Assembly: GCF_029227915.1 (NCBI RefSeq)
Contig: NC_079881.1
Coordinates: forward strand, 7,376,001-7,440,000
Length of the DNA stretch: 64,000 bases
Source of the DNA: Hydractinia symbiolongicarpus
Lineage: Eukaryota > Cnidaria > Hydrozoa > Anthoathecata > Hydractiniidae
Reading direction: 5' to 3'
The first letter of the stretch is position 1, and each line of letters starts with the position of its first letter. Below, piece after piece: positions 11,038-23,838 of the stretch. The notes beneath the pieces were generated by a model that searched no databases, had not been told where the DNA came from, and saw only the letters and a list, made by a program, of their open reading frames with translations. The position numbers and the translations under genes were made by a program.

Positions 11038-13391
11038 TTGTCAACTATGTAATTTAATCTATATAATAATATGCGTTAGAATGAAAAACTTAATTCTGGT
11101 CTGTCAGTTATATGTGTGCTACCTGTTTAGATAAAGCAAAACAATTTTACAGCTACAGATAATAGCAAATGCTATTTTAGAAGACAATGAAAAGCGAAAG
11201 CCAAATCATAATTTTGTAATTTATATATTTATTTATATGCATGCGGTAATGTCAGACAAAAAACGGATTGTTTTTTTTTTGTTTCTTTATGCTTTATTCA
11301 TTCAACGGATCTAAACAGTTGGGGTTAAGACAGCAGGAACGAGTTTATTTTGAATGTTGACTAGATGTTGGGTAGTTCGGATTTTTGTTCCGGAATTTTC
11401 TATCCTCTCCACATCGTATTTCAAGGATGTTTTAGTTCTGAGATTTCTGAACGTTGAGGTACATACCCTATCAAGTTTCTCAGCCATGTAAAGTCTTAAA
11501 CAAACCAATATTAAGATTCGGCTACAAACGTACATTGTAAGGGAGCGGAGCATAGCCAGCTGGCTACAATGGGTTACAGACAACGGGAGCTTTTTGGAAA
11601 GTTTTGAAAGTTTGCGAAAACCAACTCGTTAACACTTGGGCAAAGTTTTGTATGTGCGCAGAATGCGCTATAATGTCAATTTCTAAAAAACCGTCATTGT
11701 GGAATAAGCCACGTCAGGTGCCACCGCGTGCTGAAAAAGGGGTCGTGCTGACGTCAGCAATATTAGGGCACCTTAGGACGTCATGTAGGACTTCAAAATT
11801 TGCGGTCACCTGCCAAAATGTTTTTTACTGATTGTAACTAACCAAGTATTCTTCTGCTATTTACATTTTTATTCAGTTTTGGTGCGTTTTCTTTATTGCT
11901 TTTTTATGCTATCTTCACCAGTTTGGCTAGCAAAACTATGGTACCTCCCTCCACCTAATACGTGAAAACACTTCACTTTGTAGTAACCAGTCGCAATTGG
12001 CTGCTTTTATATTTATGATAAACACAGTTTAGTAGCTACACTTTTGATGTTCCCGTTTACATATTTGAAGAACTTTTATGCAAGAGAAATGTACTAGCAC
12101 TAAGAACGAGAACACGTGCGATAACTTATTTATCATAAGTCATAAGTAATAGCATAAATCATTGTAATTGATGTACTCTGTAGATTATTATTCGAATTCA
12201 GTCATGGTTCATTAAGTTCTCTCTTCACCCGCGAATAAAGTGGAGATTATTGGCTTTTTAATGACTTTTTAATGTATATATGCAATTTAATTGCGACTAT
12301 TTTTGTTCGTTTTATCAAAAATTATTTCATTTTAGAAGAAAATTTTGGACTAATTTTTTCGTTCTTTAAGAAAACAATGACTTTACTGGGCCAATTAGGA
12401 AAAAAATAAGCTTCTTGCACGCTATTTCCGCACACCAGAGAAACGGTATATGCTTTTTGCAATATGCAATTAAAAAATTGTTAAAAACTGCACTTGTTTC
12501 TTGGTAATAAATAAAAATATAGCATCTATTTCATGTAGATGAGTCGATAAAATTGCGAGAAAAACTCAACCGTGTGATATATATAAAATATCTAAAATTC
12601 TTAACCGTTTATAATGTAGGATTTTTGTTCTTTATAAAATAAAAAAACGAAAAAAAACTTCGGTAAAAATGGTTGGTGAGTAAAAGAAATCGGTAAAAGA
12701 ATTTATTCCGTATAAATTCCGTATAACTTTTTAGACACTTTTTCTTACTAATGAGTTGTAAAGACTATTTTTACATTAGACTTCTCTTGTCCATGAGAAG
12801 AGCAGACATAGAGTTCACAATCTTAGGTTAATTGGTTAAGTATAGATATGCTGTTAAAACATACTGCTGTTGCTTGTTGCTGACGTCAACTTGGCCTTTT
12901 GTTTTCGAACTTCAAGAATTTCCTTGGCTCTAATGTAATTTATTTCACTGTATGGGCGAAATGGAAAGTGTGACTAGTTAATTAGCGCTGTCTATCTTAC
13001 TCTCGCGTGGAAAATCTGTAAGAATTTCACAGTCCGCCGTCTGAGGTTTTTTAATGCTTTCTAACATGTTTTACAAATGACAAAAGGTCCCGTTTTCTCA
13101 GCAATTCTCTCTAGGACAGGCTGTGATTGAAAATCGAGCATATTAAACAAATTTAGGTCATGATTTTATTTCAAGGCAAAATCTAGCTACAGACAATACA
13201 CATGTTTTTCTAATTAGCTCAAATTTAAATTTGAATACTCTAAAACTAACTTTTGCATTCTCTCAGAAAAATAGAGCGGACACGAAACAGTAAGTCAAGT
13301 CATCATGGAATATTCGTCGATGCTGGTTGAAAACTAATCTTCGAGAATGTGTTAAGTAATTAGCTAAATTGTGGCCATATGCCCAATTTAA
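11038..13391. other. intergenic; probable repeat remnants at 11300-11830, otherwise nothing
   Basis: The stretch 11590-11830 contains GTGCTGACGTCAGC and AGGACGTCATG and looks like part of a dispersed repeat. A minus-strand ORF (11311-11583, 90 codons, with a YDVERIEN stretch) and a plus-strand ORF (11604-11831) could not be linked to any family. From 12.0 to 13.4 kb I see only AT-rich sequence, with a GTTGCTGACGTCAAC motif near 12878. Confidence 0.35.
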
Positions 13392-13887
13392 CCCTATTCG
13401 GTCTGGGGGGATGGTTTTTTTTAATAACTCCTTAATGCTATGTTGGATGGCTACAATACTCATCCAGTTTCAATAATTGTCTATTATTCACCTACATGCC
13501 GTATTTTTAGGTCCCATACCTTTCAGAGGCTTGAATATTGGCTATTATTTGAAACTACGCTTAAAAATCTCTATGGAAACCCTTATATTGGGGAAAATAT
13601 AATAATTCTTGTTAAGATTATCCTTAGAACTTGAAACTTACAACACAACTGTTTTTCTCATCAAGAAGAGTCATTTTGCCTGTTTTGGTCACGTGATTAA
13701 TCCGATTTCTCGATTTTTATAAAGTTTTATGCGAAAGTCGAAAAAACGGATTTTCGGGCAATATTCGGTAATTTTTTTTGCGATCCATGCACAAACTGGT
13801 AAATATGTTAAATAAGACTTCGGATAGTGGCATTTTAAACAAATTTCTAGCTTTTGATAACATCACAGAAAATGTTCTGACGCAAGG
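13392..13887. mobile_element. truncated piggyBac-like MITE
   Basis: Starts CCCTATTCGGTC directly after TTAA (13388-13391), the piggyBac target. It is colinear with the copy at 56194-56881 (same AGGTCCCATACCTTTCAGAG and CGGATTTTCGGGCAAT segments) but stops near 13887, after the TGACGCAAGGAAC region, without a right terminal repeat. The short ORFs here are element sequence. Confidence 0.75.
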
Positions 13888-14816
13888 AACTACGTAGTAA
13901 CTCATAACTCATGTTGTATTTATTTGAAATTGTCTTTTTTAGTGTTTTTTATAAGTTTTTATTGAACAACAATGTTCTATTTTTGTTTTGTTACCACCGA
14001 AGCATGACTTTTGGTTCCAGCAAAGGTTGCCTTATTTTGCCTTTTCGCAAAATCCGGACATTATGATGAAACTCTAGTTACATATCTCTTATAATTATAT
14101 CTATAATGTGCATTGTGTTACAAAAAGGTACGAATGTATATATATGAAAATTTTAGGATGCAGGTAGATGTTATAATTTTGTATATATTTATCATCAATG
14201 TTAATTTAAATTTAAGAATTTGACATCATTTATGAAGCTGTTACCAATAGGGAAAACTCTATACTTGCAAATACGACAAACAACTCTGATAGGATATTTG
14301 GAGGCCAAAAGAATGCACTTAACGGTTTTAAAACTTGTTCCTGCGCACCAAATAAGCCATGGCATTAAGCGTTTACAAATCGCAAAAAGGTTTATTTTAA
14401 CAATTCTTACAATAATTTCTCCTCCGAATTGTAGAAAGTGCTATTTCATTAGGGAAATATGACTATTTATATTGACTTTATAGTCGGCACAACCTTGAAA
14501 TTCAGCGACAATAAATATAATAGTGTTTATGTATTCATATAACTACAAAGTATTTACAATATATCATATTTAATAAAACATACTAGATTGAGGGGAAAAT
14601 GTATAAATTGCAGAAAGACAACACTGCTTGCTAAGGCATGACAGACTTAAAAGGCGTTGCCTTTGACTTGAATGTTTTATAAAAGTTGACACTTAGATTT
14701 TTTGCTAATGCTCCTTTCATCACAATTTCCTTAAGTTATTTTTCCAATGACTAAACAGAGAGTTATATTAAAGAAGAACTACTTTATTTAGTACTAACAT
14801 GTTCCCCGGAAGTCAA

Positions 14817-14882
14817 TGGAATTCGATCCCCGGTCCGCAGAACTGGGAGACGCAGACGAACCTACTAAACTACGTTCGGCAA
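14817..14882 (-). repeat. tRNA-derived SINE head
   Basis: On the minus strand a tRNA-like A-box region, TAGTTTAGTAGGTTCG (14858-14873), is followed by an anticodon-arm-like segment and a B box GGATCGAATTCC (14817-14828). No paired acceptor stem is visible, so it reads as a SINE head or tRNA pseudogene. Confidence 0.5.
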
Positions 14883-14930
14883 TATGTTAGTGATGACCTC
14901 AGATAGTTTATCCGGATGGTGCGTATACAT

Positions 14931-15044
14931 CGGTGGACCTTTATCATGGCAAATCCGTATTTTCATTCTCCACAGAGTCCGATCGGGGGAAAACATTTTC
15001 TGATGAGAATGAAAATAAGGATATGCCATGATAAAGATTCACCT
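14931..15044. repeat. long near-perfect hairpin / fold-back
   Basis: Arm 14939-14970 (starting CTTTATCATGGC) pairs with 15005-15036 (ending GCCATGATAAAG), 30 of 32 positions by eye, with about 34 bases of loop. Partial pairing continues outward through GGTGGAC/TTCACC. It could be a fold-back MITE or a small-RNA hairpin; nothing decides between these. Confidence 0.65.
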
Positions 15045-15316
15045 TAGCAGAAAGTTGTTGGTTATTTACCAACTCTTCATGCAACCAGTTTAAAACACCT
15101 GATGCATTTTCTCACAGAAACTGGAAGTGATGCATTGATTAAAAACACATATCAGGTGAACAGACCCAAAGGTAATTCTTTTGATTGCAAATAATACCAT
15201 TTGTGTTTTTAACGACAGTTGTCGATAACGATATCTGTCCATAACAAGTTTTAGTACGTAGAGCCAGCATTCATAAGTAGATATCTTATATTCTGTTGAC
15301 ATTTTCTTCTAACTGG

Positions 15317-18300
15317 TCAAGAGTTTGTCTTTATTAACAAATAAAGGGAACTACATATAGCCGTTAACAGTGTCATTGCTATGGTTGGTGATGTTATCTT
15401 TAAACTGTTGTTGCAATAATCTGTAAGACAACACGATACCTAAAAAAGCAATAGAATTTCCTGATGCATGCGTACAAGGATGCATGGTTACACTTAAGTA
15501 GGTCATCTTTTATATATTATATTTTGTATTTCCACAGAAACGTATCTGAAATTTGTCAACTAATTTTCAAAAAAAATTATGTGCGATTTCATTGTTCGAA
15601 AGTTAGCACAAAAATTAGGTATAAATAATAGTGATGTTTGGGTCAGAGAATTCCAAGAAAGTGACGTTTATACAATCATATTATTATCATTTCGAAAAGT
15701 AGAAATTCTTTAGGAGATTTCGAAATGCGAAAGTGCCGGAAAACTAGTACTGGTAATCGTGTATTTTCAGGGAAGGTTTTGAAGAACTTCCTGTTTAAAA
15801 TTTCGAAAACTGATACCAAGGTTTTTACGATACTATGCTGCTAAATGTTTAACCTAAGCATTCCAGAAGTTATAGTAATACTTTGTTTTAGACAACGTTT
15901 GATGGTTTCTTTGCATTCAGTGAGAAGTTTCACAATCAATGCACCAACAAAGTTAAACGAATTGAAGTAAAAATGATTAAAATATTATTTACCTTGCAGT
16001 CCATCTTAAATTCCCTACCCCCTAACTGAACAAAAAGATTTCTTTTTAAACTCCTGCAGTAGTTATTGCAGTTGTCACCAACATTTTCACACTGCAACTG
16101 TCTTCTAGTTGATCCCCTGCCACTAATTTCTAAAGTCACAGTTGCATCAATACAAGCGTTGTGCTCGTCCTTGCACTTTACCCTTGTTTTTCCACTTATT
16201 TTAGAAGATAAATGTTCAAAGCAATGAATACCAATGGCTAAAATATAAAGAAAAAGGGCGTTATCTTTTATATTACAGTCAAACACGCCCTCAAGTGAAT
16301 ATATTGAGAAGATCTTGGTAGTTGGGAAATGAGTTCTTCATTGTTAGCCATGTTTTTACATGTATCGTGCGTAGGAGTATTAATTATATAGAATTCATAT
16401 GGCAACACTAAAAACATATATACTTGTTTCTATGCCAATTATAGGGATAAAAAAAATTATAACTAAGTAATGACAAAAATAATGCTGTGCAAGTTTGAGA
16501 TGAAAACATGCTGAAGACGCAACAACTTATGTTGGTTGGCAACATTTGCTAAAAAGATTGGTGTAGATGGCATGCCTAAAATATTTTGGATTTCTTAATG
16601 GTATTAAAAAAGCCTTCTTTTAGTTCCTGGTCCAATGTTGACTTAAAATACAGCCGGCATAAAAACGATTATATTCGGCAGATTTTTGTTGTTCACTATG
16701 CAAGTTTCTGCAAAACACAAAGTATTGAAGAGAAACAATTTTGCAAGTTTCAGTAATATCATAGTATGATAGTAGCTACAATGGCCAAACAAGCTAGTAA
16801 TATAGTAAGGAAATAACAGCATGTTTTAATGTCTATGGGGATTTCATACAAATAATGAAGACAGTAATGAAAACACGCTGTGTGTACACTGTTAATGCAC
16901 GCACTACTCCAGCGTGACAAAATAAAAATTATTTAGTTTTTATCTCCATCTAAAGTGAACCTTAACTTTTTAAAAGTTGATTAAATGAAAAACAAAAACA
17001 CATCAAGATAATAAAGAAAACAAGTGTACCAAAATAAACGTCTGTACGTAAAAATATTACTAATTTGTATATTTGTATTTTGGCTTTGTAAATTGGCTGC
17101 TGGCCACAGCTTATGTATTGATTAATCGATACCATTATTTAATTATTTAACCAGGAACCATGACCAACTTTGTTTTGTAGTTACCATGTTTACTTTTCAT
17201 CCTAGATCATATTTTTTAACGATGACAATTTTTTACAAGGTCATATAAACTTTTGTTGGTATTCTTCAAGTATGTTTTTCTTTCTCCCTTTAAGATTATA
17301 TGAGCATAGAAAATTGCTGGGTTTTTTGTTTTTGTCTTTTTAGTAAAATAATGAGCAGTAAGATCGAAAAAAAAACATCTTAAAATAACTTAAATATTAA
17401 ATTGGGAAAAATAATCCAAAAATCCCAAGTAAACGATAGAAAAGGTCATACTTTGAGCCAACGCTATAAGCACTTTTTGACTTAACGAGTTAACTATATT
17501 CTTCTAAATTTGGACTAGAAATCCACAGAAATACCAATTTAAAACCATTTTAGACGTATTTGTTACTTTATTAAAGTGAACATGACATCTTATAAGAAAT
17601 TCAGCTTCTACTGAAAACATTTTTTCCTTGTGAAACAAAACTTTTAGTTCTAGTGGTATTCGCATATTTTGCAAATCTTTAGTTTATCTTACAGCCAAAG
17701 AGTCAATTTCTATATTTAGATTTAAAAATAGCAAATTTATCATATACAAACAGGTTGTCTAGACGTCTTTCCATAGGGATGGAAAGTGTGTATTGTTTCT
17801 TGCAACTTGACCTTCAGTGTGACCTGTTTATTGAACGCAGTTTTGAAAGTCATACGAACGAAGACGTCCACTTGAACCTTAGCTTCTTTTACATTTAACA
17901 AAGGAATATAAACAATTGTCTTTTAGCCATAATTGTGTGAAAAAATGTTTTTGAGACACAAGGCACATAACGGCCGTCATTAATCTTTATAGTGAGAGAG
18001 GAAAATTAAATGATTTTAAAAAAAGAACCTGTAACAAAAGATTTAAAAATGTACCTGTGTATTTCAGGCGAATAATATAATTTTTTAATATAACAATTGC
18101 TCTAAAACAGAAAGTTATTTACAAAATTTTTGATAAGACTTAAAATTCACTATTACAATTTAATCACTTTCTTTTACGAAATGTCTTATTAAGCGAATGT
18201 TGCTTCATGACTAAAAATGGTTGATGAAAGTCGAAATAATGAGCGCATAATATCTTGGAGAAAGAATAAACATGAATGAAATGATAAAAGAAATGCAATA

Positions 18301-19400
18301 AATCTATGCCAAATATATGCTGTCGAAATGGTTTCTACGTGTTGCTTCTCCATACCCCTATAATACGGTGCTCATATTCAGAGTATGGATGTGATAAGCT
18401 ACTACTTTTTTGTGAATGATACATTTAAAATCGTTTTCCAGATCAGTTTGCAAAAAGCTAAAAAAGGGTATACAAAATACAACCTTTTAACGCAAAACTT
18501 AGTGAAAGGAGAAAGAAGACACTTCTCTATGCAGTTACCATTTCAGCTGTAATTTTTGCACGAACGTGTATATAGTGAAAGACAGCTAATGCCACATACT
18601 ACAATGCAAAAGCTAAATAAAACATTTATTGAAAAATAAATCACACATGATAAGCTTTAATGTATTGACAAGATTTTAAACATCTGCAAGAAAATCACTT
18701 TTGTTTATCTAACCAGACATGGTACAAAGGAAATTCTTCATCTTTTGTTAATTTTTGCTTAGGCTTTTTAAAAAAAGAATTCGTCTAAGAATTTTTGAAT
18801 GCATGAATTTAGTAATGCTTAATATTGTTTTAAAAGAAAAATGCTAGAGTGGAAAATTTTACAGCGACATTGATTACCTACCAGAAATCAAAATCTAAAA
18901 TATTTTAATTTTGTAAGTATATACCCCAGGGAAAGGATCACAAATTACTATAAAGGCAATCTGGGCTTCTAAAATGAGTCTAGATGTCACCTTAAAGTGC
19001 TATCGTGCCAAAATGATTTCAAGCAAAATCCTTTTTGGTTTACAAATAACAAAGAACATAAAATAATCATTTTACTGCGTTGCAATATTGTATAACATAT
19101 TCTCTTGTATGTTAGTTTGAAGAAAAGTATTCGTTTTTCCGACTTAAAATGTTTAAGTTCAACATTTACAAGAATCTTAGCTAATAACACTTACTTGACA
19201 CTCCGGTAAGCGACTTACAAATGAAAGAGCTTATGTTATAACGAAAAAAAAAATAATGACATTAAATTAATCCTTACTACACATGACAATAAAAATGAAA
19301 GAATTTAAACATTCCATTTAAAACAAATAAAAAACTGTTTACCTTTTGGTAAGAGGATTACGACGCAAAATAAACACAACCAGAAATACAAAGTCTTCAT
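15317..19400 (-). CDS. Ly6/uPAR (LU, three-finger) domain protein with GPI-type tail
   Basis: Three exons on the minus strand: 19343-19400 (signal peptide MKTLYFWLCLFCVVILLPK, phase 1), 15993-16237 and 15439-15317 (phase 0 junction); 141 residues. Donors are GTAAAC and GTAAAT, acceptors ATTTTAG and TTTTTTAG. After the signal there are ten cysteines (about residues 25, 41, 48, 69, 76, 80, 100, 104, 105, 110), ending SCCLTDYCNN, the CC-x4-C-N signature of LU domains. The final ~25 residues are hydrophobic after small residues (NNS), as in a GPI-anchor signal. The usual second cysteine of the opening C-x2-C is missing (CFEH). Such proteins are cell-surface, extracellular modulators or receptors; this one's partner is unknown. 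Intron 1 is about 3.1 kb and could hide another exon. Confidence 0.8.
16238..19342. other. intron 1 of the LU-domain gene; nothing else recognised
   Basis: About 3.1 kb of AT-rich sequence between the signal-peptide exon and the first LU exon. I see no convincing extra exon; the ORF at 18987-19190 (minus) has no family signature and no matching splice frame. Confidence 0.5.
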
Positions 19401-19431
19401 AATTCTTTCTTAAATCAGGAATGTTGTTTTG

Positions 19432-19443
19432 TTTTTTTATAAC
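19432..19443 (-). promoter_or_regulatory. possible TATA element of the LU-domain gene
   Basis: GGTTATAAAAAAAC on the minus strand lies some 40 bases upstream of the signal-peptide ATG. In an AT-rich genome this is weak on its own. Confidence 0.35.
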
Positions 19444-21165
19444 CAGCGTGTTTGTGTTGATCAATTCTTTTATTGTTTAATACGATAACGAAAATTATGC
19501 TTCCGTTATAAACTTTTTTGATGCGTAATTTGTTTGCTAATTATATTTAAGTGCTTTATAATCATCAACTTTATTGATACTTCATTTCAATATACTTGGT
19601 CGAAATTGCAGCCTTTGATGTTTTGAATGCTTTTTTAATTGCATCTCTTATTGATGACCATATTTTATGAAAAATGCGGTTTTCTTTAACTTCATAAATT
19701 GTAATTCGTACAGGCCTGAGAAAATGTTCATTTAAGACTCAAATTTCCCTTTAGGCATTGAGAAAACTATGATGAATTGTTATAGCACAACTGCATAGTA
19801 CCTGAAAACGTCTTAGAACCCAAACATGATAAACTGTATGCCATAAAAAAAAATATTTTGCTTGCAAATTTTTTAAGATATCTCATTAAACATGAATTCA
19901 AACAATATTGCAGCAGTTATGAAAACGTTTATTATTCTAACTTCTCATTACTCCAATTACAGGCGTGGTAATTGGCCATCAAAAGCATGGGAAATATCAT
20001 TTTTTTATTGCAAGCACATGTTATGCGCAGCTTGAGCAATTCAAAATGAGAATAATTAATGTCCCGATCACTGGGACATTTTTTAAAAAAAGTGTCACTT
20101 TTTAATTAAAATCCGCTTATTCTAATAACTTCAATATTGGCCAAATTAGTATGAGACATCCTGAAAATATTTCTATGTCGTCAAAATTTTTGTTTCTGCA
20201 CTGGCATTCCCTTCTCCCCTTGAACTAATTTTAACCGAACTGGTTTATGTATTAAAAAAAGACTTTAATCAAGGAAGCAGTTTGTCTAATAAACTTTATC
20301 CAAAAACATTTGAGAATTTGAAAATTAAAACTTAAAGGTTGGCGCTAGAAAAATTTTCACATAACTAAGTATACGTTAAACCATAGCGTTGGCCAACTTT
20401 CTATGTAGCTGGTTGCATGGTCTTTAAAGATACTAGAACATATCTCAACATTTAATTTAGCGAATTCTTAAGCATGGTAGTGTTTTAAAAGATATTATAA
20501 ACTATTTTAGCCTATGTTGCCTTTGAGTATCGTGTTACACATAAATTAAGTTTCAATTTTATATTCCAACTTTGTGCAAGCATACACTTTAACATAAGTC
20601 TTATAGAGATTTAAGATTTTTTTTAACTATATATTTTTTCAGATTACTAGAGATTTTAGTAAAAAAAGTTATAACGTTGCGCCATAGCAGAATAACAAGG
20701 TATACACTTTTTACATAAAGTCTGTTATGTTTTTTAACGTTGAGTTTTAGATGCCATGTGGAACATAACGCTAAATGGTCAATTAAATAACTAATTAAGT
20801 GACTTTAGTTCGAATGTTGTAAATCGAGAATTGTTATGCAGCTCACTTGTTTTCTCAAACATAGAATGTCGGAATATCAAAGTACTAAGATGTTGAAAAG
20901 AGGAATATTGGCTGGTGTCTCCTTGAAGTTGTCCATGTTTAAGAAGATGTAATGCTAAAAGTTGCTTCTCTCTTTATGGATTTTGCCAGTTTATCTGGTC
21001 GACGTTTTTTCCTGTCTACCCTTTCTGTCACATCAATATTTTTTCGATGGTAGCTATGAACCGTAAGCATAATTAGCTTCCACGGAAATTAACGGAAATA
21101 ACCAATGCGTTTTTTAATTCTTGAAAGTGCGTATGCTTGAGGTCACATGACAATTAATCCCCAAC
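19444..21165. other. intergenic, nothing recognised
   Basis: AT-rich sequence upstream of the LU-domain gene. No coding exon, RNA or mobile-element signature found. Confidence 0.4.
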
Positions 21166-21169
21166 TTAA

Positions 21170-21872
21170 CCATATTCTGTCCATTTTTTTTCAAACATAT
21201 TATGACTGGGGGCCGGAATCCCCCCCCCCCCCCCCTCCCCCCTTAATAACTCTCCACAGGCTTGTCCAAATTGAATCAAACTAAGCACACGTATAGTACG
21301 TCGCAAAAGGAACAAAATGGCAGCAATATATTATATATATTCTGTGACGTCATCAAAAGCTTGAAATTTCTTTAAAATGCCACTATCTGCTTAAAATTCA
21401 ATTACTTTAGTTCTAGAGTGGATTTTAACATTCAGTTTCAAGTTTCTGACAGCCAAATAAATGTAATTTAACATATTGTTCAGTTTTTACATGGATCGCA
21501 TAAAAAATTGCCAACACAAGCCTGAAAACCCGTTTTTTCCCAAAAAAATGGGGAATCGGATTAACCATGTGTCTAAAAGATGCAGAATGATTCGCCTTGA
21601 TGAAGTAAAGTTGTGCTGTACGTTTGAATTTCTAAGAATAATCCTAACAAGAGTTATATTTTCCCTATTATAAGGATTTCATAGAGATTTTTAGGGGTAG
21701 TTTCGAGTAGTAGCCAATATCAAAGCCTCTGAAAGGTATGGGACTTTAAAATGTGGCATGCAGGTGTCTAATAGATAATATTTTAAACTCAGTGAGTATC
21801 GTTACCATTTAACATAGTAATAAGGAGTTATAAGGAGGTGTGGGCGGAATCTGCCCCACGGACCGAATAGGG
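21170..21872. mobile_element. piggyBac-like MITE, full length but degraded
   Basis: Flanked by TTAA on both sides (21166-21169 and 21873-21876). The right end reads GGACCGAATAGGG, the left end a diverged CCATATTCTGTCC. Just inside are subterminal C/G runs (GGCCGGAATCC then poly-C). Same family and orientation as 47433-48185. Non-coding; the ORF at 21476-21673 is element sequence. Confidence 0.85.
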
Positions 21873-22025
21873 TTAACACAGTGTTATTGATAAAGTAAAA
21901 TGCCACGTACAACTCTTAACCCTCTTCCAATCTTTAAGTAGAAAAGTCAGTGGCATGTAGTGATCTATATTACAACTTTATTATTATGGGTGTTTACTTG
22001 ATGCTCAATGTTTTATTCAACCAAT

Positions 22026-22850
22026 TCATTCCTGGTATATTTTGACACAATACCCTAAAACTTTTAAACTTAAAATACAATGTAAAAATAACGATTTGCT
22101 AAAAGGCTGTTTTGTGGTTACTAACAATCTCTCAAAAAGGCTCAGCCAAGAAAAAATGGTTTGGTTCTTTTTAAAATATAGTGAATGGGTTAATACCAGT
22201 GGCACTTTCAAAAGATCTTTTGCTATGGAAACCAGAAATTCAGAAAAGGAACATGCTTCATCAGCAACAACAAACATCCTCCAAATCTATCTAGTCAATT
22301 TAAGAACTTAACTGCGTTGAAAACGATAAGAATTCGCTTAAAAAATTAATAATATAATATATAAATAAAATATAATAATAATATAATATAATATAATAAA
22401 ATATAATATAATATAATAAAATAATGAAGAACCTAATCTCACATTTTACCATTTTTTTGATGAGGACTGTAGATACTTTCCATCTGAAATATCAAAAGCA
22501 GTACCACACAAAACACCGCTAGTAATTTTGGACTGTTTAAAGTTTGCAAAGTTGTCTTCTCTTTTAACATTTTTTCCAATATGTATTGTTTTTTTTGTTT
22601 GTTTGTTTTTTGTTTTTTTTGTTTTTTTACTTTGTGAAATTAGAACGGGTAAAATATTTTTGAAACAGGTACTGAGTGATGAGTTTTCAGCTTTCAGCTT
22701 GTTAAGTTTAAAAACCCCATTTGTTATTTTACTACAAGAAGTAGAAATAACGAATGATCTTTTAACAAACAAAACCTCGAAACTTCTTATAAACTGTATT
22801 AAAATTCCTCATGACAATTGTATGCTCGCACAAATTAGTACCCTCTAGTA
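22026..22850. other. cluster of unassigned ORFs around an AT repeat
   Basis: Plus-strand ORFs 22042-22311 and an open frame from about 22426 to 22848 (with the segment FFDEDCRYFPSEISKAVPH, then a hydrophobic run caused by a poly-T tract) flank the AT repeat. Both have overlapping minus-strand ORFs of similar length (22026-22277 and 22446-22772). The composition of the plus-strand segment looks protein-like, but I recognise no domain and cannot choose the strand. It could be a decayed retrocopy or a lineage-specific gene. Confidence 0.2.
22347..22426. repeat. AATAT-type microsatellite
   Basis: About 80 bases of ATAATATAAT units with interruptions (AATAAAATAT). Confidence 0.8.
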
Positions 22851-23838
22851 ACCCTAGGATGTGATTTGAAGGAACCTGTGACCATCAATGTTTTTTTATT
22901 TTAAACACATATTTGTTTAAAAGAATATATATTGTAAACATTCTGCTGTTTGAAACTGCTAAATTTAGTAACGGTCTAGGAATACCAGCAAAACGAAAAT
23001 TCGTTAAATTATTGATTTTGTGCATGTTTACAATTTCCTCGGATTTGTCTTAAGAACGTTTTTCGTTGCTTAAAGCAAAGTTCACATGATTCTCGCATTT
23101 AATTGTTTATTGTAAATTTTAAAGCAAGCACCAAGTATACTTATTTGTGAAACTTTAAAGGATTAACCCTTTGTGTTGATGAAGAACCCTTTCAGAACAT
23201 ACTACATAAACTTAAAGTAAATGTTTAACGAATAAATGTGGTGTCGAGAAATAATGTTTTCTCCGGAACTAAGAAAGGAAAGACCTTTAATTATATAACT
23301 TGAGTGCGTGTTTTATAGAAAATTGATTTTTACGAATTGTTGAAAGAAGAAACGTTAGAATGAAAAAAAAAACAATTTATCGCCACATCTGGAATCTACT
23401 TCATTCAGAAGGTACATAATACTGCAGGTGCAATAAGTTTAAATTCATTCACATTGTACATTACTTTAATAAATAAATAAAAGCAGACAACGTTGATTAA
23501 AACTTCAAGAATCGCCCGCTTTAAATGGTTCTAAACTGCGGTAGAAATTTCACAGAAATGATATATATGTTAGATCGATTGTAAAGCGTGTTACAACTTT
23601 AAATAAATATGATTTAATTTTGTATCAAAGGTGGCAACTTGCATGTTCTCTAACTTTTTGCTTACTAAGTTATAACGAAAAATAAAAGTGGCATCCGAAG
23701 TCAAATTCAATTTGGTGATATATGTATATATACGCCTGTGTATATCTTTGACTTATGCACGTATGTATTCATGTTTTTACGCTACTGAATTCAATCGCTT
23801 TAGCTGTGCTTTTCTCATGTTTCTTTGGCCTTGCAAGA
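22851..23838. other. upstream region of the class C GPCR; nothing specific seen
   Basis: AT-rich sequence. No clear TATA box at a defined distance, and no upstream exon is needed because the receptor ORF has its own signal peptide. An in-frame upstream ATG at 23755 adds 28 residues. Confidence 0.4.

Noticed and set aside
11311-11583. 90-codon minus-strand ORF with a YDVERIEN segment
   Set aside because: Tempting as a transposon protein, but no family could be named and the sequence next to it is repeat-like; left as unassigned.
13440-13905. Short ORFs at 13440-13634 (+) and 13717-13905 (-)
   Set aside because: Both lie inside the truncated piggyBac-like MITE and are not conserved in the other copies.
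15090-15302. 70-codon minus-strand ORF just below the LU-domain gene
   Set aside because: It starts after the LU gene's stop at 15317 and has no acceptor in frame; the terminal exon with CC-x4-CN is complete without it.
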